Positions 34,101-43,989 of a DNA stretch of 64,000 bases are shown here, in pieces. Each line of letters begins with the position of its first letter. The first letter of the stretch is position 1. The position numbers and the translations under genes were made by a program. Below the pieces are notes generated by a model. That model worked only from the letters and a program-made list of their open reading frames with translations, searched no databases and had not been told where the DNA came from. The stretch is from Primula veris (taxonomy: Eukaryota > Streptophyta > Magnoliopsida > Ericales > Primulaceae), in assembly GCA_963682055.1 (NCBI GenBank), contig OY821741.1:14451197-14515196 (forward strand). Reading direction: 5' to 3'.

Positions 34101-37100
34101 GCCTTATAGCTGGTTACTACTTTATAAGGTAGAAAAAATTGTTACATTTTGCTCAAAATTTAAAAACCTCAAAGATTGCTCTTTCTATGTTTTGACGTGT
34201 GCTTTTTGCGTTCCCAAACTCCGAAAGTTTAAGCTTTGCACTTCTCGTCAAACGCATAAGCATGAAAGTACTACATTTCGATATTCTGTGACCATAGTAA
34301 TTGTATTTTGTTGTCTAATTCATTTATAAATATTGGATCTCAAATTATATTTGCATATTTTAATTTAATTATCTGTTTAAATTATTTAAACTAAAGAATA
34401 TGACTTTGGTGGTTTTAGCTATGTAGTTAATTTATGGAATAACACATTTTATACAAAATTCATGCCTTACGCATCTGACACTTCCGTTTCGTGAAGCTTT
34501 TGCAAATTTGTTTTCTTTAAGCTTTCGTGTTTTAAAACAGCGACTTGTATATTTCTACATTGAATTATACTCATGTGCTAAGACCTCACCTGCTCCACCA
34601 AAAAAGTACCTATAGATATGCACTGAGTGATACATATGTATGCAGTAACTTGTTGGATCCAAAACAGTTTCTTCTCCTCCTGTTCTATACACTTGAATCA
34701 TGATGAATAGGCCCTCAGTTTTGTAGCAACTGTTTGACTTACCTTGACATTCTTATTCTTGATCTGCATATGCATCTCTGTATTGGTTGTGATGCTTTTA
34801 GATTTTATTTCTAATTATTAGTGTTTGTGCATTACTAACTCTGCTTGATTTATCTTTATTTATGGTGTTAATATGTGTCTTGTAGATTTTTTTAATACAT
34901 ACATCTCTTAGGGTTCCCTTGGCTATTATTAATAGCATAGTTTTAGTAGAAAATAGGAGAGTCTCAGACTCTTGTATATTGTGTCCGGTGCTCAAGATTC
35001 CTGTTCTGGTAACGGATAATTTTGCTGTTTAATCCTATTTCGAGTTTTTATATTTGGACCAATTTGAATTATGACTTGGTTTTCTACATCATCACCTTAT
35101 ATATATATATTTTTTTTTTAATTAAAAATTCCCTGCAGAGAGCGGTTGTTTCTGTATTATCAGAAATCTCCAGCAAAGGAATCCCCAGCAATTGTATCTC
35201 CACTAAAAGTACCCCGCAGCCAAGACCTGTGAAGAGAGAGATTGTAGAGGGTGTCAAGACTTTCTCTGATTTGGTGATGAAATATTGCCGTATTGTTCTG
35301 AGAAAATCCGCAGCCGTAGACGATAAAAAGGTCTTTTGTAATTTATTGGGGAAAACTCTTTATCCATATGATAATAATGATGAGGAGGGGCTCTTGGGAT
35401 CTTCTGCAACTGTATCCCGTCCTCTAGATTTTAGAGTGATAGATTTTAGATTGGCTGCTGGGGCCTATGCTGGTTCACATGAAGCTTTCTATGAAGATGT
35501 TTGTGAGGTACTCTTTCCCTTTTTTTTTATATAGAGTTTAAAATTTTACCTAGGGCTCCTATCCTTGTCCTATACTTTTGTTTTGAACAGTTTTGTCACC
35601 AAAATTGAGGAATTGTGCATTTTCTTTTCTAAACCTGACATTATGCACCTTTCCGTTGAGTATACATGTATTATTTACTTTTAAAACAATTTTCATATTT
35701 AATCACGTTTTATCCCCAAACTTGAGCTCTGAAGTGTTTTCAAAGGTTATTAAATAGAAGTAAAATAATTTAAAATGTATATAATACCTTTTTAAAGATT
35801 AAAACTGCTTAATATGAAAGTTTATGGACAAAAATGTGACATATACCATATTTTAAGGATTCAACGTGAAATTAACCCTTGAATCAATCTAATGGCCAGA
35901 GGGAATGAACATGTAATGTGTCTCCCAGAGGTAACACTTTCACTTTTCTGAAAATAAAAAGAGCTATGCGAAAGGCCGTTTGCAAGCTGCCTAATAGGTT
36001 TGGTGGGGCACGTAAGTCTACATGGATTTAGCATTGTTCAAGCACTTTGCAAAGCTGAATAGACTGAAAAAGAGTAATAGATGTATCATTTGCTAATCTC
36101 TTCACCCCTCTAACCTTTCACCAAACTACCATGCTGCAAGCTGTTTCTTATATGAAAAATATCATGTTATCCATTTTCTTATGCCAGAAGTTTTTTGCAT
36201 TGTGATCACGTTATTTTTCTGGACAATTTTGGTGGTATATGGACGAATCCTCAAACTATTTTTGTGTGTTCTTTCATAGATGTGGAACAGCATACGCAGC
36301 ATTTATTCGGAAAGGTCTGATTTGGTTAAACTGGTTGAGAAACTGTCGCAGAAGTTCAAAGACATTTATGAGGAAGAGGTTGGTTCTGATATCCAAATAG
36401 TTTATTTCCAATTATTTTTCATTACATAGATCAATGGTCTTCGATGAGACTCCAAACTGTCTGCTGTTTCTACTTCTTTAACTTCTTACATTTTGGTTGG
36501 AGTTTAAAAGTAGGACTATAAATATATGTATTATAGGGCTCGTTTGGTTGCATCTTATAGATATAAAAGTACATTTTGGTGGATTTTGAACATATACTAT
36601 TCGGTAATATTTTGCAAGCGTGTTTAGTGAAAAGTAAAAAATAGAAACTTTTGTAAAGTTAATAGTTAAAAATTGTGATAGTAGTTAAAAAGGTAGGTTA
36701 CAATATATTTTTACAAGAAAATGTTAGGAAAAAGTACTTGAAAAAGTAAACATTTTCCACTGGGAAGTATAAATAAGTAAAAGAGTACAAATTAATTGCT
36801 GAAAGTGTAGAATAGATGAAAAAACTTGTGTTTGTATCGATAATAGTGAAAAATAGTTGATAGAAATGTACATGACATGAAAAATATACTTTTACAAAAA
36901 AAGTATGGTACAAAGTACTAGAAAAGTACTTCTTTCTTGGTACACCAAACACAGTAAAAATTATAATAGTAAGGTAGCCAAGAATGCCCTATTTATAGAT
37001 GCACGAAGTGGTGACTTTCGCTTTCCTAATATACTGTATTTTCCAGGTGATCTCGCTAGTACAGAAGATTCCAGAGGACTCCAATTCTCTCCCCTTAACA

Positions 37101-40100
37101 GACGAGATGAAGAAAGAGATGGATCCTCAGCTTCTACAACTGATCGAAACCTCACTACCCAAAGCTCCTTGGGAAGACGGGATATGTAAAGTATGTGGAG
37201 TAGACAAAGACGACGTCAACGTTCTTTTATGTGACGGTTGTGATTCAGAGTATCATACTTATTGTCTAAACCCTCCACTTGCCAGAATACCAGATGGGAA
37301 TTGGTATTGTCCTTCTTGTGTTGCAGGCCGGTACAAGTCTCGAGGAGCGCCACGTGGCGCTCAGGTCACTCGGTTTAAGAAAAGGAAAATTCGGGGAGAG
37401 TTTACCCATAAGTTGATGGATATGTTGGCACAGTTGGCACGGTCGATGGGGTCCAAGGAATATTGGAACTGTAATGTAGAGGAGGTTAGTTATTATTTTT
37501 CTATTGTTTGTTGACTAATGCTTTGTTTGGTTGCAATTATTTCATCATACAGTACAATTTTTGCTACTGGTTTAGTATATATGTGCTTAATAGATACCCT
37601 TTGAATAGTATATGTCCGTTTGGTAAAATGAAAAATTGACAAAGGTTAAATCAGCAAAATAGGCGAAAAAATTGGCCGCTATTCCCTTAATATTGTAGAA
37701 TGACGGTTGGTCTGTTTGCATTATGTTTATCGAAAATTTCATTTTTTAAATTTAGCACGTAGATGTGCTTAACAGAGACCCGTTTATAGTTGCATTTGGA
37801 AACATGAAAAGCTGAAAATAGTTTACATATTTGGTAGAACCAGTGAATAAGTGAAACTTTATCTTTTTTACGTTACATCTGTGTTTTTGTGAGGAAATAG
37901 GGCTTGGATTGAGTTTAGAGTGAACATAGCTAGCTGGGAAATAGGACTGATGCTACAGTAACTCTTTAACGGCGTGTTTGTAACCCAGAAAACTAATGGG
38001 AAAATGAAAATGATTTCCCGAGAATACATTTTTTTTGTGTTTGGTTCCGCAAGAAAAGTAGTGGAAAATAAAATAAAAGAAAGTGAGAAAAGTTTGTGTG
38101 TAAAATGAGAAACCATTTTCCTTTCAAAAGTGGGAGGAAAATGAAAACAGATGGGAGAAGTGGACTAGCTCCCCCTCTCTTCCTTTTTTTCTTTTCTTTT
38201 TCTCTTGATTTCCCAACCTTCAAACACATGACCGGAAAATGATTTCAATTTAATTTTTCTTGGTTTTACTTTCTTTTCCTTTCCTTTTCTTTTCCGTGAC
38301 ATTTTCTGGGTTTCAAACACACCCTAAGGCAAATTTTCTGTTTGTATTTGGAAATTAAACACAATACAAGGAAAAGGAATGAAAGTAAAAATGCAGCATG
38401 TGGAAGGATAATTTGTAGCCATGTCTACTGCTAATTCAAAAGTACAAAAAAATGGCCTCGTTCGATACCTTAATCAGGTCATAAGAAGCCAATTTGTCAA
38501 AAAAGTTCTTTCATTCAAGTGAGTAAATGTATCTGTTAAACATATATCCCTTTTAATTAGTATAAGTAAAATTGGAAAAATAAAAGGTGATAAAGATGAA
38601 TTAGTATGATGTTGAAGCATATAACAAGCAAAAAAGCTAATCTATTTACTGTAGATCTGTATATTTATATTATTGGTGTGTATTAATGGTTTATTTGCTT
38701 GTATTCCATTCGTCAAGAGCTACATTATTTTCAATCAGGTACTATAGGTGCCTAACAGATACCCGTTTAAGTTTATGTGTGCATTCAAACAGTGGTAAGT
38801 GAAAATGAAACGAGCTATCTGTTTATGTGCATTGAAAACAAAATGGATAAATGTTTAGATAAGTTTGTTTGCTTGTAACTTTTCAAAAATTACATTTATT
38901 TCAAGTAAATATATATGCTTAACAGATGCCTTCATAAGTAGAATATGTGCATTTGCAAAAACTAATGTTCTCCCCTTCTCTTGCACTCACTAAATATTTT
39001 CACCTCTATTTGCTGTTGCAGAGAACATTACTCTTCAAATTTTTATCTGATGAAACCCTCAACACGAGCCTTCTTCGTGACCATGTGGACCATTGTGGCA
39101 CAGTATCTGGAGATTTGCTCCAGAAGATGCGTTTCCTTTCCACAGAATGGAAAAACTTAAAGTCCAGAGAAGATGTTTTGGGTTCCATTCTTGAAAATTC
39201 TACCACCGCAGCTGAAGAAACAGGTCAAAATGGTCCAATGCAAGAGGATTTTGTTGAACCTAAATCCGTTGAGAATAAATTAGATGACAACATCGATGAC
39301 CAAACCCTTGAGTCATCGAATAACAATAATGAAGATGTTACCATGACGCAAGCAAATGATTCAGATATCACCTCCCTGAAACAAGAGATGTCAGCTATAC
39401 AAGAGTCGATCTCTTCAATAGAAGCTGAACTCGAAAAAATGTCTATCAGGAAAGAGTTTTTGGGTAGGGACTCGGCTGGTCGGGTTTATTGGGGATTTCA
39501 AAGGGGTGAAATATGCTTTTTGTTGGTTGACAGGTCACCGGAAGATCCATGTCAATACCAATTTGGTTTAATGGGTTATCAAGCCAATCGCGTTCCAACA
39601 TCTGGTTGGACTTCGTACCGCATGGACGATGAAATATCCGAACTTGTCGAATGGCTTAGCGGTGGTGAAGTGAGAGAAAGAAATTTACGAGATTCGATAT
39701 TACAGTGGCAAAAAACTAAATCTAATGACGGAAATGTTTCTCAAATTGAGAAAGAGTCGTTATCTCCCAAGCTCTGTATTAACGATAATGCCACACCGCC
39801 TGATTTTCTGGTCACCAAAGCTGTGGCGATGTTGGAGAAAAGGCATGGTCCTTGCCAGGGGCAGAAAGGTAAATTACCGAGTGAAGGGACAATGTATAGA
39901 TGCGATTGCCTCGAACTTATCTGGCCCTCCAAAAACCATTGCTTATTATGCCACAAATCGCATTCCACCACCGAGGAACTTGAAAAACATTATGTCGGAA
40001 ACTGCAGTAAAAGGGTGGAAGAAGAATCTCGTAAGGGGAAAAAAATTGCATCCGAACCCTCAACTTTAAAGCGCACCGATGAGAAAAGGATTATAAAAAT

Positions 40101-42033
40101 GTCGAAAGAAAAGAACAAATTTAGCTCTACCAAGAGTAAATCACAAGACCCGGAATGTCCCCATGATTTTAAGGAGATAAGTTCTAAATTTGTCACCCAA
40201 AACTCTCTTAGGGAATTAGTAAGGGGAATTGGACTTCTTGGTTCTGGTGGAAATCCTTCATTTATACCCAACTCATTTCCGTATTTAGAGGACACCACAT
40301 TGCGATTGGGCAATATGAGTGAATATACTCCTGGAAACGGATCCAAAACTTCAGATAATAATGTATTGAATTTTAACAATTTTTTAAGGAGTTCTGGGAA
40401 TGACAGTGGTGAGGGTACTTCCAAAGCTATCGACTTTGAGATAACAAGGCATAGGAGCCTTGTAGGAAGGGAGAGAGGGTGTGTGATTCCGGAAATGGCA
40501 TTGAGGCGGTTGGGTTCTAGAGAGGGTGCAATTTTGAGGGAGATACACATGAACTTGCTTGATATGATTGATGCACTTCCCGCGGAAGCTGTGAGGCCAT
40601 CTATGTCCAAACAGGAGAACTTTATTGCTTGGCGTGGGTTCGTAAAGGCTGCAGGATCAATTTATGAGGTTAGTTTAAGGTGTTGTTTGATTGCAGCTTT
40701 TATGCCACCATTTTTGTTTGCGTAAAAGTTTGATAGCATTTTGTTGATTAACTTAGAAGCTGAGGGTTGATATTTTTTTTTGCCTCAAAAGGCTGAGGTT
40801 GATGAACCCAACTTTTTTCTTCACCTAGCAAATCCAGCTTGTTTGCTTAAAAGCTGCAACCAGACTAGCAATAAGTAAATTTTTTCTTTTATCTCATTTA
40901 AAAATTTGAACTGTGACAAACTGCTACTTGACTTAGCATTAAAGAAACTTCAATCAAACTCCATATTTGATCTTGTTTTCTCACTTAAAAGGTCAAATTC
41001 GAGTTCTGATTAGAAGAGAAGGTAAAGATTTTTACAATTACTAACCATATGATAACAAATGATGTAGTTTACAAACTTACAGTGTGTCTGAGTTGATGAG
41101 AGGGAAAATGCGAGAAAGCGGATGATAGGGAAAGTTAGAGCACGAACCAAATCTATGTATTTATAGTGTATATAATATATACATGTTTATACTGACATGT
41201 GTTGTCTTGAGTGGCAAAAGATGTATGTCAAAAACCTTTGTTGTCTCATGTTTAAACTAGTGGATATATGTATATGTATTAGTTTACATATATGCAAGGT
41301 GACAGATAAAAATAGTTTTTCCATTTTAGATGATTCAAGCTAATAGTAGTTATTATAATGGGAAAGGTTTTCTATTAGTGGTCGGCTGACAATTGTTTTT
41401 GAAGTGTTAAGTTAGCTTCTTGAATATAGCTCACAGTCTTTACAGTGTTTGGAATTTGCGTTGAGAAAGGGAAAAGCGACAGAGAAATTTACAGAAAATA
41501 AAGGGAAGAGATATTGAGAACATAAAATGAGTTCTGTATTATTATTTTATTGTACAAGTGCTGATGTCATAAACATTTTTTTATCAGAAAATCTATATCA
41601 AAACTTCATCTTTTCCTTTTATGTTTTGGGCAGTGGATATACACATACAGGTATATTATTTTTACCTAGTGCAAGGTACTAATGTAAGTCGAAAATTTCT
41701 TTTCAGTTGGTTCAAGCTACAATTGTGCTCGAGAACATGATAAGAGCAGAATACTTGAGAAGAGAGTGGTGGTATTGGTCTTCTCTCACAGCTGCAGTCA
41801 ACACATCTACTCTCTCGGCATTTGCCCTTCGCTTGTGTACCCTCGACAGTGCGATCATATATGAAAAACCTCCACCCAGTTCTGATTCTACCGAAGTTTC
41901 TGAATCGGAAAACAATAAAGAAAATGAAGTCACTCCCCCAAAATCAGAAAAGGGAAAAGAAAAGGTCTCTCCCAGTAAACCAAGTGATTCAGCAAAACCA
42001 AAAAGCAAGAACAAAAAGAGAAGAAGAGACTGA
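18917..42033 (+). CDS. MBD9: MBD9: methyl-CpG-binding-domain chromatin protein (10 exons, 1876 residues)
   Basis: Exons: 18917-19179, 28192-28777, 29832-30899, 31527-32057, 33699-34001, 35139-35507, 36280-36378, 37047-37484, 39022-40668, 41707-42033. All introns are GT-AG and all joins keep frame (5631 nt). Domains in order: DLNEP motif and PHD remnant (1-65), MBD (165-222), FYRN/FYRC (286-365), DDT (630-672), WHIM-like blocks (to 917), bromodomain-like (958-1065), C4HC3 PHD (1120-1164), WHIM3-like GRDSAGRVYW (1368-1377), C2HC cluster, basic tail. The set and order match Arabidopsis MBD9, which is about 300 residues longer. In Arabidopsis, MBD9 is nuclear, helps SWR1 deposit H2A.Z, contacts ISWI remodellers, and mutants flower early and branch more. 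Most of the length difference appears N-terminal. Expression is inferred, not shown. Confidence 0.93.
19250..20060 (+). repeat. ~90-bp minisatellite at the start of MBD9 intron 1
   Basis: About seven diverged units share GGGACTAAA, GTCCTTTTGGTGATT, AATGTAAAGTTGGGTTTTAAG and GAAGTGTTGTGGTTGT. Unit starts are near 19265, 19360, 19451, 19661, 19737, 19873 and 19966. Unit 3 is interrupted by the duplicated exon-1 end. Confidence 0.85.
19503..19577 (+). pseudogene. Duplicated 3' end of MBD9 exon 1 inside intron 1
   Basis: This repeats the exon-1 end (from about 19100 to the donor) and the intron bases that follow (CGGTACGAGAC). It still reads in frame as RVIDLNEPAWQEGG and keeps a donor-like CG|GTACGAG and an AG at its left edge (TTTTAAG|GG). 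It is 4-6 bases shorter than the source, with changed residues. It could be a cryptic or alternative exon, or just a tandem-duplication scar. Confidence 0.65.
20061..23220. other. MBD9 intron 1, unremarkable AT-rich part
   Basis: No gene, RNA or transposon end was recognised. Occasional short open stretches look random. Confidence 0.5.
23228..23880 (+). repeat. Diverged tandem repeat in MBD9 intron 1
   Basis: The word GACATGTAATTCTAG/GACATGCAATTCTAG plus TTGATATTCCTTGATCATTC begins three units near 23235, 23370 and 23625. Units 2 and 3 also share a longer tail (TTTGCAAATAAGAG, GAGGGTGGTGAT, TTGAAGT...GTGACCTT). Unit lengths are about 135 and 255 bp. Confidence 0.75.
23881..25558. other. MBD9 intron 1, no recognised feature
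   Basis: Open stretches at 23802-24080 and 24876-25067 resemble no family I know and lack splice sites in a usable phase. Possibly decayed transposon sequence. Confidence 0.4.
25559..26521. mobile_element. Inverted-repeat element with internal GGGTATGAACTTTTG minisatellite
   Basis: Its ends are inverted repeats: AATTAACATAAACATACT on the left pairs with AGTATGTTTTGTTAATT on the right, and a second block (TATTAACAAAAACATAC) also pairs. The left arm leads to a long CT-rich tract (about 25695-25930), then a GC-richer block, then about 14 units of ~20 bp on the pattern AAGGGTATGAACTTTTGGAAT (26160-26470). No transposase is seen. It resembles a fold-back or MULE-derived non-autonomous element. 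Confidence 0.6.
26550..26882. mobile_element. Fold-back element with ~80-bp inverted arms
   Basis: The left arm (TTTTTGTACCGAGGATTG... TTAGTACCTGAATTCTTA) pairs with the right arm (AGAATTCAAGGTACTAATGA... CAATTCAGGATACAAAAAC) over about 80 bp. The word GAATTCAGGGTA repeats inside. It abuts the previous element and lies in MBD9 intron 1. Confidence 0.65.
26890..28191. other. MBD9 intron 1, 3' end
   Basis: No transposon end was recognised. An exon-like segment at 27605-27642 is flanked by AG and GT but would break the reading frame. The intron ends in a good acceptor (TCCATTTGTTTTGTAG) at 28191. Confidence 0.6.
28192..28777 (+). CDS. MBD9: MBD9 exon 2: MBD domain
   Basis: Codes residues 88-283, ending in phase 0 at TTTCAG|GTATTT. 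The MBD-like segment (about 165-222) reads LREFINQRRGHLSEGWSVDF and, further on, YCAPDGSRFGSMEEVARHLG, where Arabidopsis MBD9 has YCAPNGKTF and a similar helix. A 48-bp in-frame tandem duplication directly follows: ARHLGLQE is repeated as GRHFGLQE 16 residues later. Confidence 0.92.
29832..30899 (+). CDS. MBD9: MBD9 exon 3: FYRN/FYRC and start of DDT
   Basis: Codes residues 284-639 with both ends in phase 0. The FYRN-type segment WPIGYRSCWHDKICGSIF lies at about 314-331 and leads to GPIFRVRRYACS, the FYRC-like part. An acidic linker follows. Near 500 are WLQQDRFGLDTEFVQEILEQ and similar words conserved in Arabidopsis MBD9. The exon ends LPPCLVGDVLQ, the beginning of the DDT domain. The acceptor is TTATTATCGCAG. 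Confidence 0.93.
31114..31460. mobile_element. MITE-like inverted-repeat element in MBD9 intron 3
   Basis: TAATTACAGTTTTGTACAC on the left pairs with GTGTGCAAAACTGTAATTA on the right, giving 347 bp with about 19-bp arms. It is AT-rich with no open frame. No clear target duplication is visible. It takes up over half of intron 3. Confidence 0.65.
31527..32057 (+). CDS. MBD9: MBD9 exon 4: DDT and WHIM-like
   Basis: Codes residues 640-816, phase 0 at both ends. It opens with GWEFLWRFSEILGLEEPFSL, the core of a DDT domain. A helix (HISLLKPIVTELVSKVAAFL) follows, then a basic patch KSKRGKKKD that could be a nuclear signal, then LTWPEVARRYILVILSLEGN, conserved in MBD9. DDT-WHIM pairs bind ISWI ATPases in other proteins. 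Confidence 0.93.
32234..32977. mobile_element. PIF/Harbinger-like MITE in MBD9 intron 4, TTA target duplication
   Basis: GAGCATTCTCAACTGT on the left pairs with ACATTGTTGAGAATGCTC on the right. Both ends are flanked by TTA (32231-32233 and 32978-32980), the three-base duplication of PIF/Harbinger elements. It is 744 bp with no transposase. Confidence 0.8.
33699..34001 (+). CDS. MBD9: MBD9 exon 5: conserved WAQVLEP block
   Basis: Codes residues 817-917, phase 0. It contains VPQWAQVLEPVRKLPTNVGA and WARQILEHSISREVYKGNAS, two of the best-conserved stretches of plant MBD9. Acceptor CATTTTCAG, donor AAG|GTTCC. A CT/CA/TA microsatellite begins about 10 bp into the following intron (34012-34070). 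Confidence 0.92.
35139..35507 (+). CDS. MBD9: MBD9 exon 6: bromodomain-like, first part
   Basis: Codes residues 918-1040. GLLGSSATVSRPLDFRVIDF then RLAAGAYAG and FYEDVCE have the pattern of the bromodomain ZA loop and following helices. Whether it still binds acetyl-lysine is uncertain because the usual asparagine is not obvious. Acceptor CCCTGCAG, donor GAG|GTACTC. Confidence 0.9.
36280..36378 (+). CDS. MBD9: MBD9 exon 7: end of bromodomain-like fold
   Basis: Codes 33 residues (1041-1073), MWNSIRSIYSERSDLVKLVE and on, completing the last helices started in exon 6. Phase 0 at both ends; acceptor CTTTCATAG, donor GAG|GTTGGT. Confidence 0.88.
36535..36955. mobile_element. Possible MITE in MBD9 intron 7
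   Basis: GGGCTCGTTTGGTTG on the left and ACACCAAACACAGT on the right look like worn inverted termini of the GTTTGG class. The segment is AT-rich and non-coding. The target duplication is not clear. Confidence 0.35.
37047..37484 (+). CDS. MBD9: MBD9 exon 8: PHD finger
   Basis: Codes residues 1074-1219. A complete C4HC3 PHD finger lies at 1120-1164: CKVCG, CDGCD, YHTYC and WYCPSC, with all eight zinc ligands. PHD fingers of this type read histone H3 tails. A basic stretch RFKKRKIRGEF follows. Acceptor TATTTTCCAG, donor GAG|GTTAGT. Confidence 0.94.
37970..38324. mobile_element. Tourist-like (PIF/Harbinger) MITE in MBD9 intron 8, TAA target duplication
   Basis: CGGCGTGTTTGTAACCCAG on the left pairs with CTGGGTTTCAAACACACCC on the right. 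TAA flanks both ends (37967-37969 and 38325-38327). 355 bp with no coding capacity. Arms and target are well preserved, so the insertion is fairly young. Confidence 0.82.
39022..40668 (+). CDS. MBD9: MBD9 exon 9: coiled coil, WHIM3-like, C2HC cluster
   Basis: Codes residues 1220-1768, the largest exon. After a WEK-like start (RTLLFKFLSDETL) and an acidic linker comes a coiled coil (about 1335-1362), then FLGRDSAGRVYWGF (1366-1379), which fits the WHIM3/WSD pattern. Near 1540, CDCLELIW...CLLCHKSHSTTEELEKHY...C is a C2HC-type cluster also found in Arabidopsis MBD9. ISSKFVTQNSLRELVRGIGL follows. The alanine-proline block DALPAEAVRPS sits near the end. Both ends are phase 0. Confidence 0.92.
41020..41590 (+). 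repeat. MBD9 intron 9 segment repeated at 62960-63506
   Basis: Most of intron 9 (between exons 9 and 10) matches 62960-63506 in the same direction. Shared words include ACCATATGATAACAAAT, GATGAGAGGGAAAATGC and CATGTGTTGTCTTGAGTGGC. No inverted or long terminal repeats mark the ends. Confidence 0.82.
41707..42033 (+). CDS. MBD9: MBD9 exon 10: conserved C-terminal block and basic tail
   Basis: Codes residues 1769-1876 and the stop. It begins LVQATIVLENMIRAEYLRRE, then WWYWSSLTAA and TLSAFALRLCTLDSAIIYEK, a block highly conserved to the C-terminus of Arabidopsis MBD9. It ends in a serine/lysine tail KSKNKKRRRD, a plausible nuclear localisation signal. Acceptor TTCTTTTCAG. Confidence 0.93.
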   Translation: MVQATIVLENMIRAEYLRREWWYWSSLTAAVNTSTLSAFALRLCTLDSAIIYEKPPPSSDSTEVSESENNKENEVTPPKSEKGKEKVSPSKPSDSAKPKSKNKKRRRD

Positions 42034-42600
42034 GCTTGGGTGAACTTTTTCTGTTGTAGTTTAGAGTTGAAATCAGGTACAGAACTTCGGTTTTCTCCAA
42101 GTTGAAAGTTGAGGATATCTATACAGCCTGTTTGTTTGCCTCTTCATCTGTATATTTATGTAGGGGAGGCTGATATGCTAATATAGGTGTTGTAAGACTA
42201 ATCGTTGGCTTTGGATTGTAGTGATGCTTCTCAAAATGGAAGAAGCTTTTTTCCCCTTCCGGTTGTTAAATTTATGCATTAGTTACAAACTGTTTGATGT
42301 AGATTATCAAAGGTGAACCTGAGAATGTGTAGTTCTTATATAGTGTAGTTAATATATGAGTACAATCTTTTCTTTTTCTACTTGTCCAGTATTTCATGAT
42401 TGCTTTTTCACTTGGTATCTGCTACATGTAAGCTTTTCAACTTCCCCAGGTGCTTGTTTTGCTTGAGGTTTTTTTTGAAAAAAATGTCTGAGCAGAGGAG
42501 CAAGTACTATCATTTTGTAATTTGTTTGAGAAAGGAAAAATTTGCACTGCCTGCACTTTTTGAAAAAATGAATTGAGGTTTTAGTTGCAAGTTATTCATA

Positions 42601-42606
42601 AATAAA
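42601..42606 (+). terminator. Candidate MBD9 poly(A) signal
   Basis: AATAAA lies 568 bases after the stop codon, in T-rich sequence. Weaker signals upstream are equally possible. Confidence 0.3.
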
Positions 42607-42639
42607 AGTTGAGATTAAAACGTGCAATGAAAAAATCCT

Positions 42640-43492
42640 GCATTGCACAACTTAGAACTTGTGCGAGACCGGAAAGCTAGAATCAAATGCAACAGTTGAA
42701 GACTCCTAGATGTAAAATATGGAGACCCCAATGGAAAATTTACTGTTTGTTATCTTGTGTATTCTTTTGACACTGCTAAGTACCAAATACCATTTGACAG
42801 TGATAATCAATTAGACAAAGGCATAATATGAACTAGTAAGATCCACTATTCCCATATTCTAGTAGCTAGTCAGATATGAAACATGTATTATACTAGTATC
42901 GGTCTCCACTGTTCAATGACATGTATTATACTAGTATCGGTCTCCACTGTATTATACTAGTAGCAAGTCAGTTGGGATAGTTCGTTGAAATGTTTTACTA
43001 TCAAGCTGTTGAATAGACTTTTGGTTTTGGTTGTGGCTCCGGTGTTCGATAATGGATGTGTGATGGTGGTCATGGGACTAGACATTGGAGAGAGAAGGGA
43101 ATGCAGATCAACTAACGTGTAAGCGAGGGAAATTTCATAACCAATTTAGATAATCTCTGAGTCACTCATATGTTCTGTTAACACCTCTGGTGAGATTATA
43201 ACACAGGCTGAAGTTTCCAATTACAAGTACTAAACAAACTTTTTTTACAAATGTTCAATCTCGTACAACTAAAAGGGAACTTTTACCATGTACCTTGATA
43301 GTTATTACCAGTGTTTTAAAAAGCGCGCTTATTACCAGTGTTTTAAAAAGCGCGTTTTAAAGCGCTAAAAGTTGTGGTCGAATTTGAAGAAATGAAGGGA
43401 CGCGCGGATCACTTTTCCTTATTTACTAATTTAGTCTATAAGTTATTGTCCGTTTGCGTTTTTAAACTTTACTTTGTAATTGCAACATTATC
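42640..43492 (+). repeat. 3'-flank duplication, copy A
   Basis: It matches 45811-46367 in the same direction: GCACAACTTAGAA, GCTAGAATCAAATGCAACAG, ATCAATTAGACAA, then a 126-bp block at 43367-43492 matching 46242-46367. Internal 38-bp (42881-42956) and 27-bp (43302-43354) tandem duplications are private to this copy. Confidence 0.8.
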
Positions 43493-43985
43493 ATAAGAGA
43501 TAGGCTTTCTTATCCATACTTTCTCGGGAATTCTCCTTTCTAATGGCACTGAGGGTCTGCGGTTAATGAGATAAACCGCCGTGCTTACTGTATGTGCCCA
43601 TAAGACTTTGGGCAGCCCACTTTGCAGCCTCATACTCCTAGCACGCTCATTGATTGTTCGGTTCATTCTCTCGGCCATGCCATTTTGCTGTGGCGTTTTT
43701 CGGATGGTATTCTCCATCCGAATGCCTCTTTGTGCACAGAACTCTACGAATTTCGCATCAATGTACTTTCCGCCGTTATCGGACCTCAAACATTTCATTT
43801 ATTCCCGGTCTCTAGTTCGACCATGGCCTTCCATTCTTGAAATTTCTTAAACACTTCAGATTTGTGTTTCAAGAAGTAGATCCATGTCTTCCTCGTCGAG
43901 TCGTCGATGAAGGTCACATAGTACTGGGATCCTCCCAGTGAAGTTACTGGGGATGGCCCCCATAAATCGGATTGAACTAGTGCTA
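43493..43985 (-). pseudogene. Copia A integrase core, truncated
   Basis: In pieces it shows DLWGPSP, then RSDNGGKY, then PQQNGMAERMNRT: the three catalytic acidic residues of a DDE integrase. Stops or shifts separate the pieces. The frame (from 43798) runs a few codons into unrelated flank before stopping, so its last residues are chimeric. Confidence 0.85.
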
Positions 43986-43989
43986 GCTT

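Noticed and set aside
39725..40610. Frames of 76-206 codons overlapping MBD9 exon 9
   Set aside because: Shadows of the conserved MBD9 frame; none has a recognisable domain.
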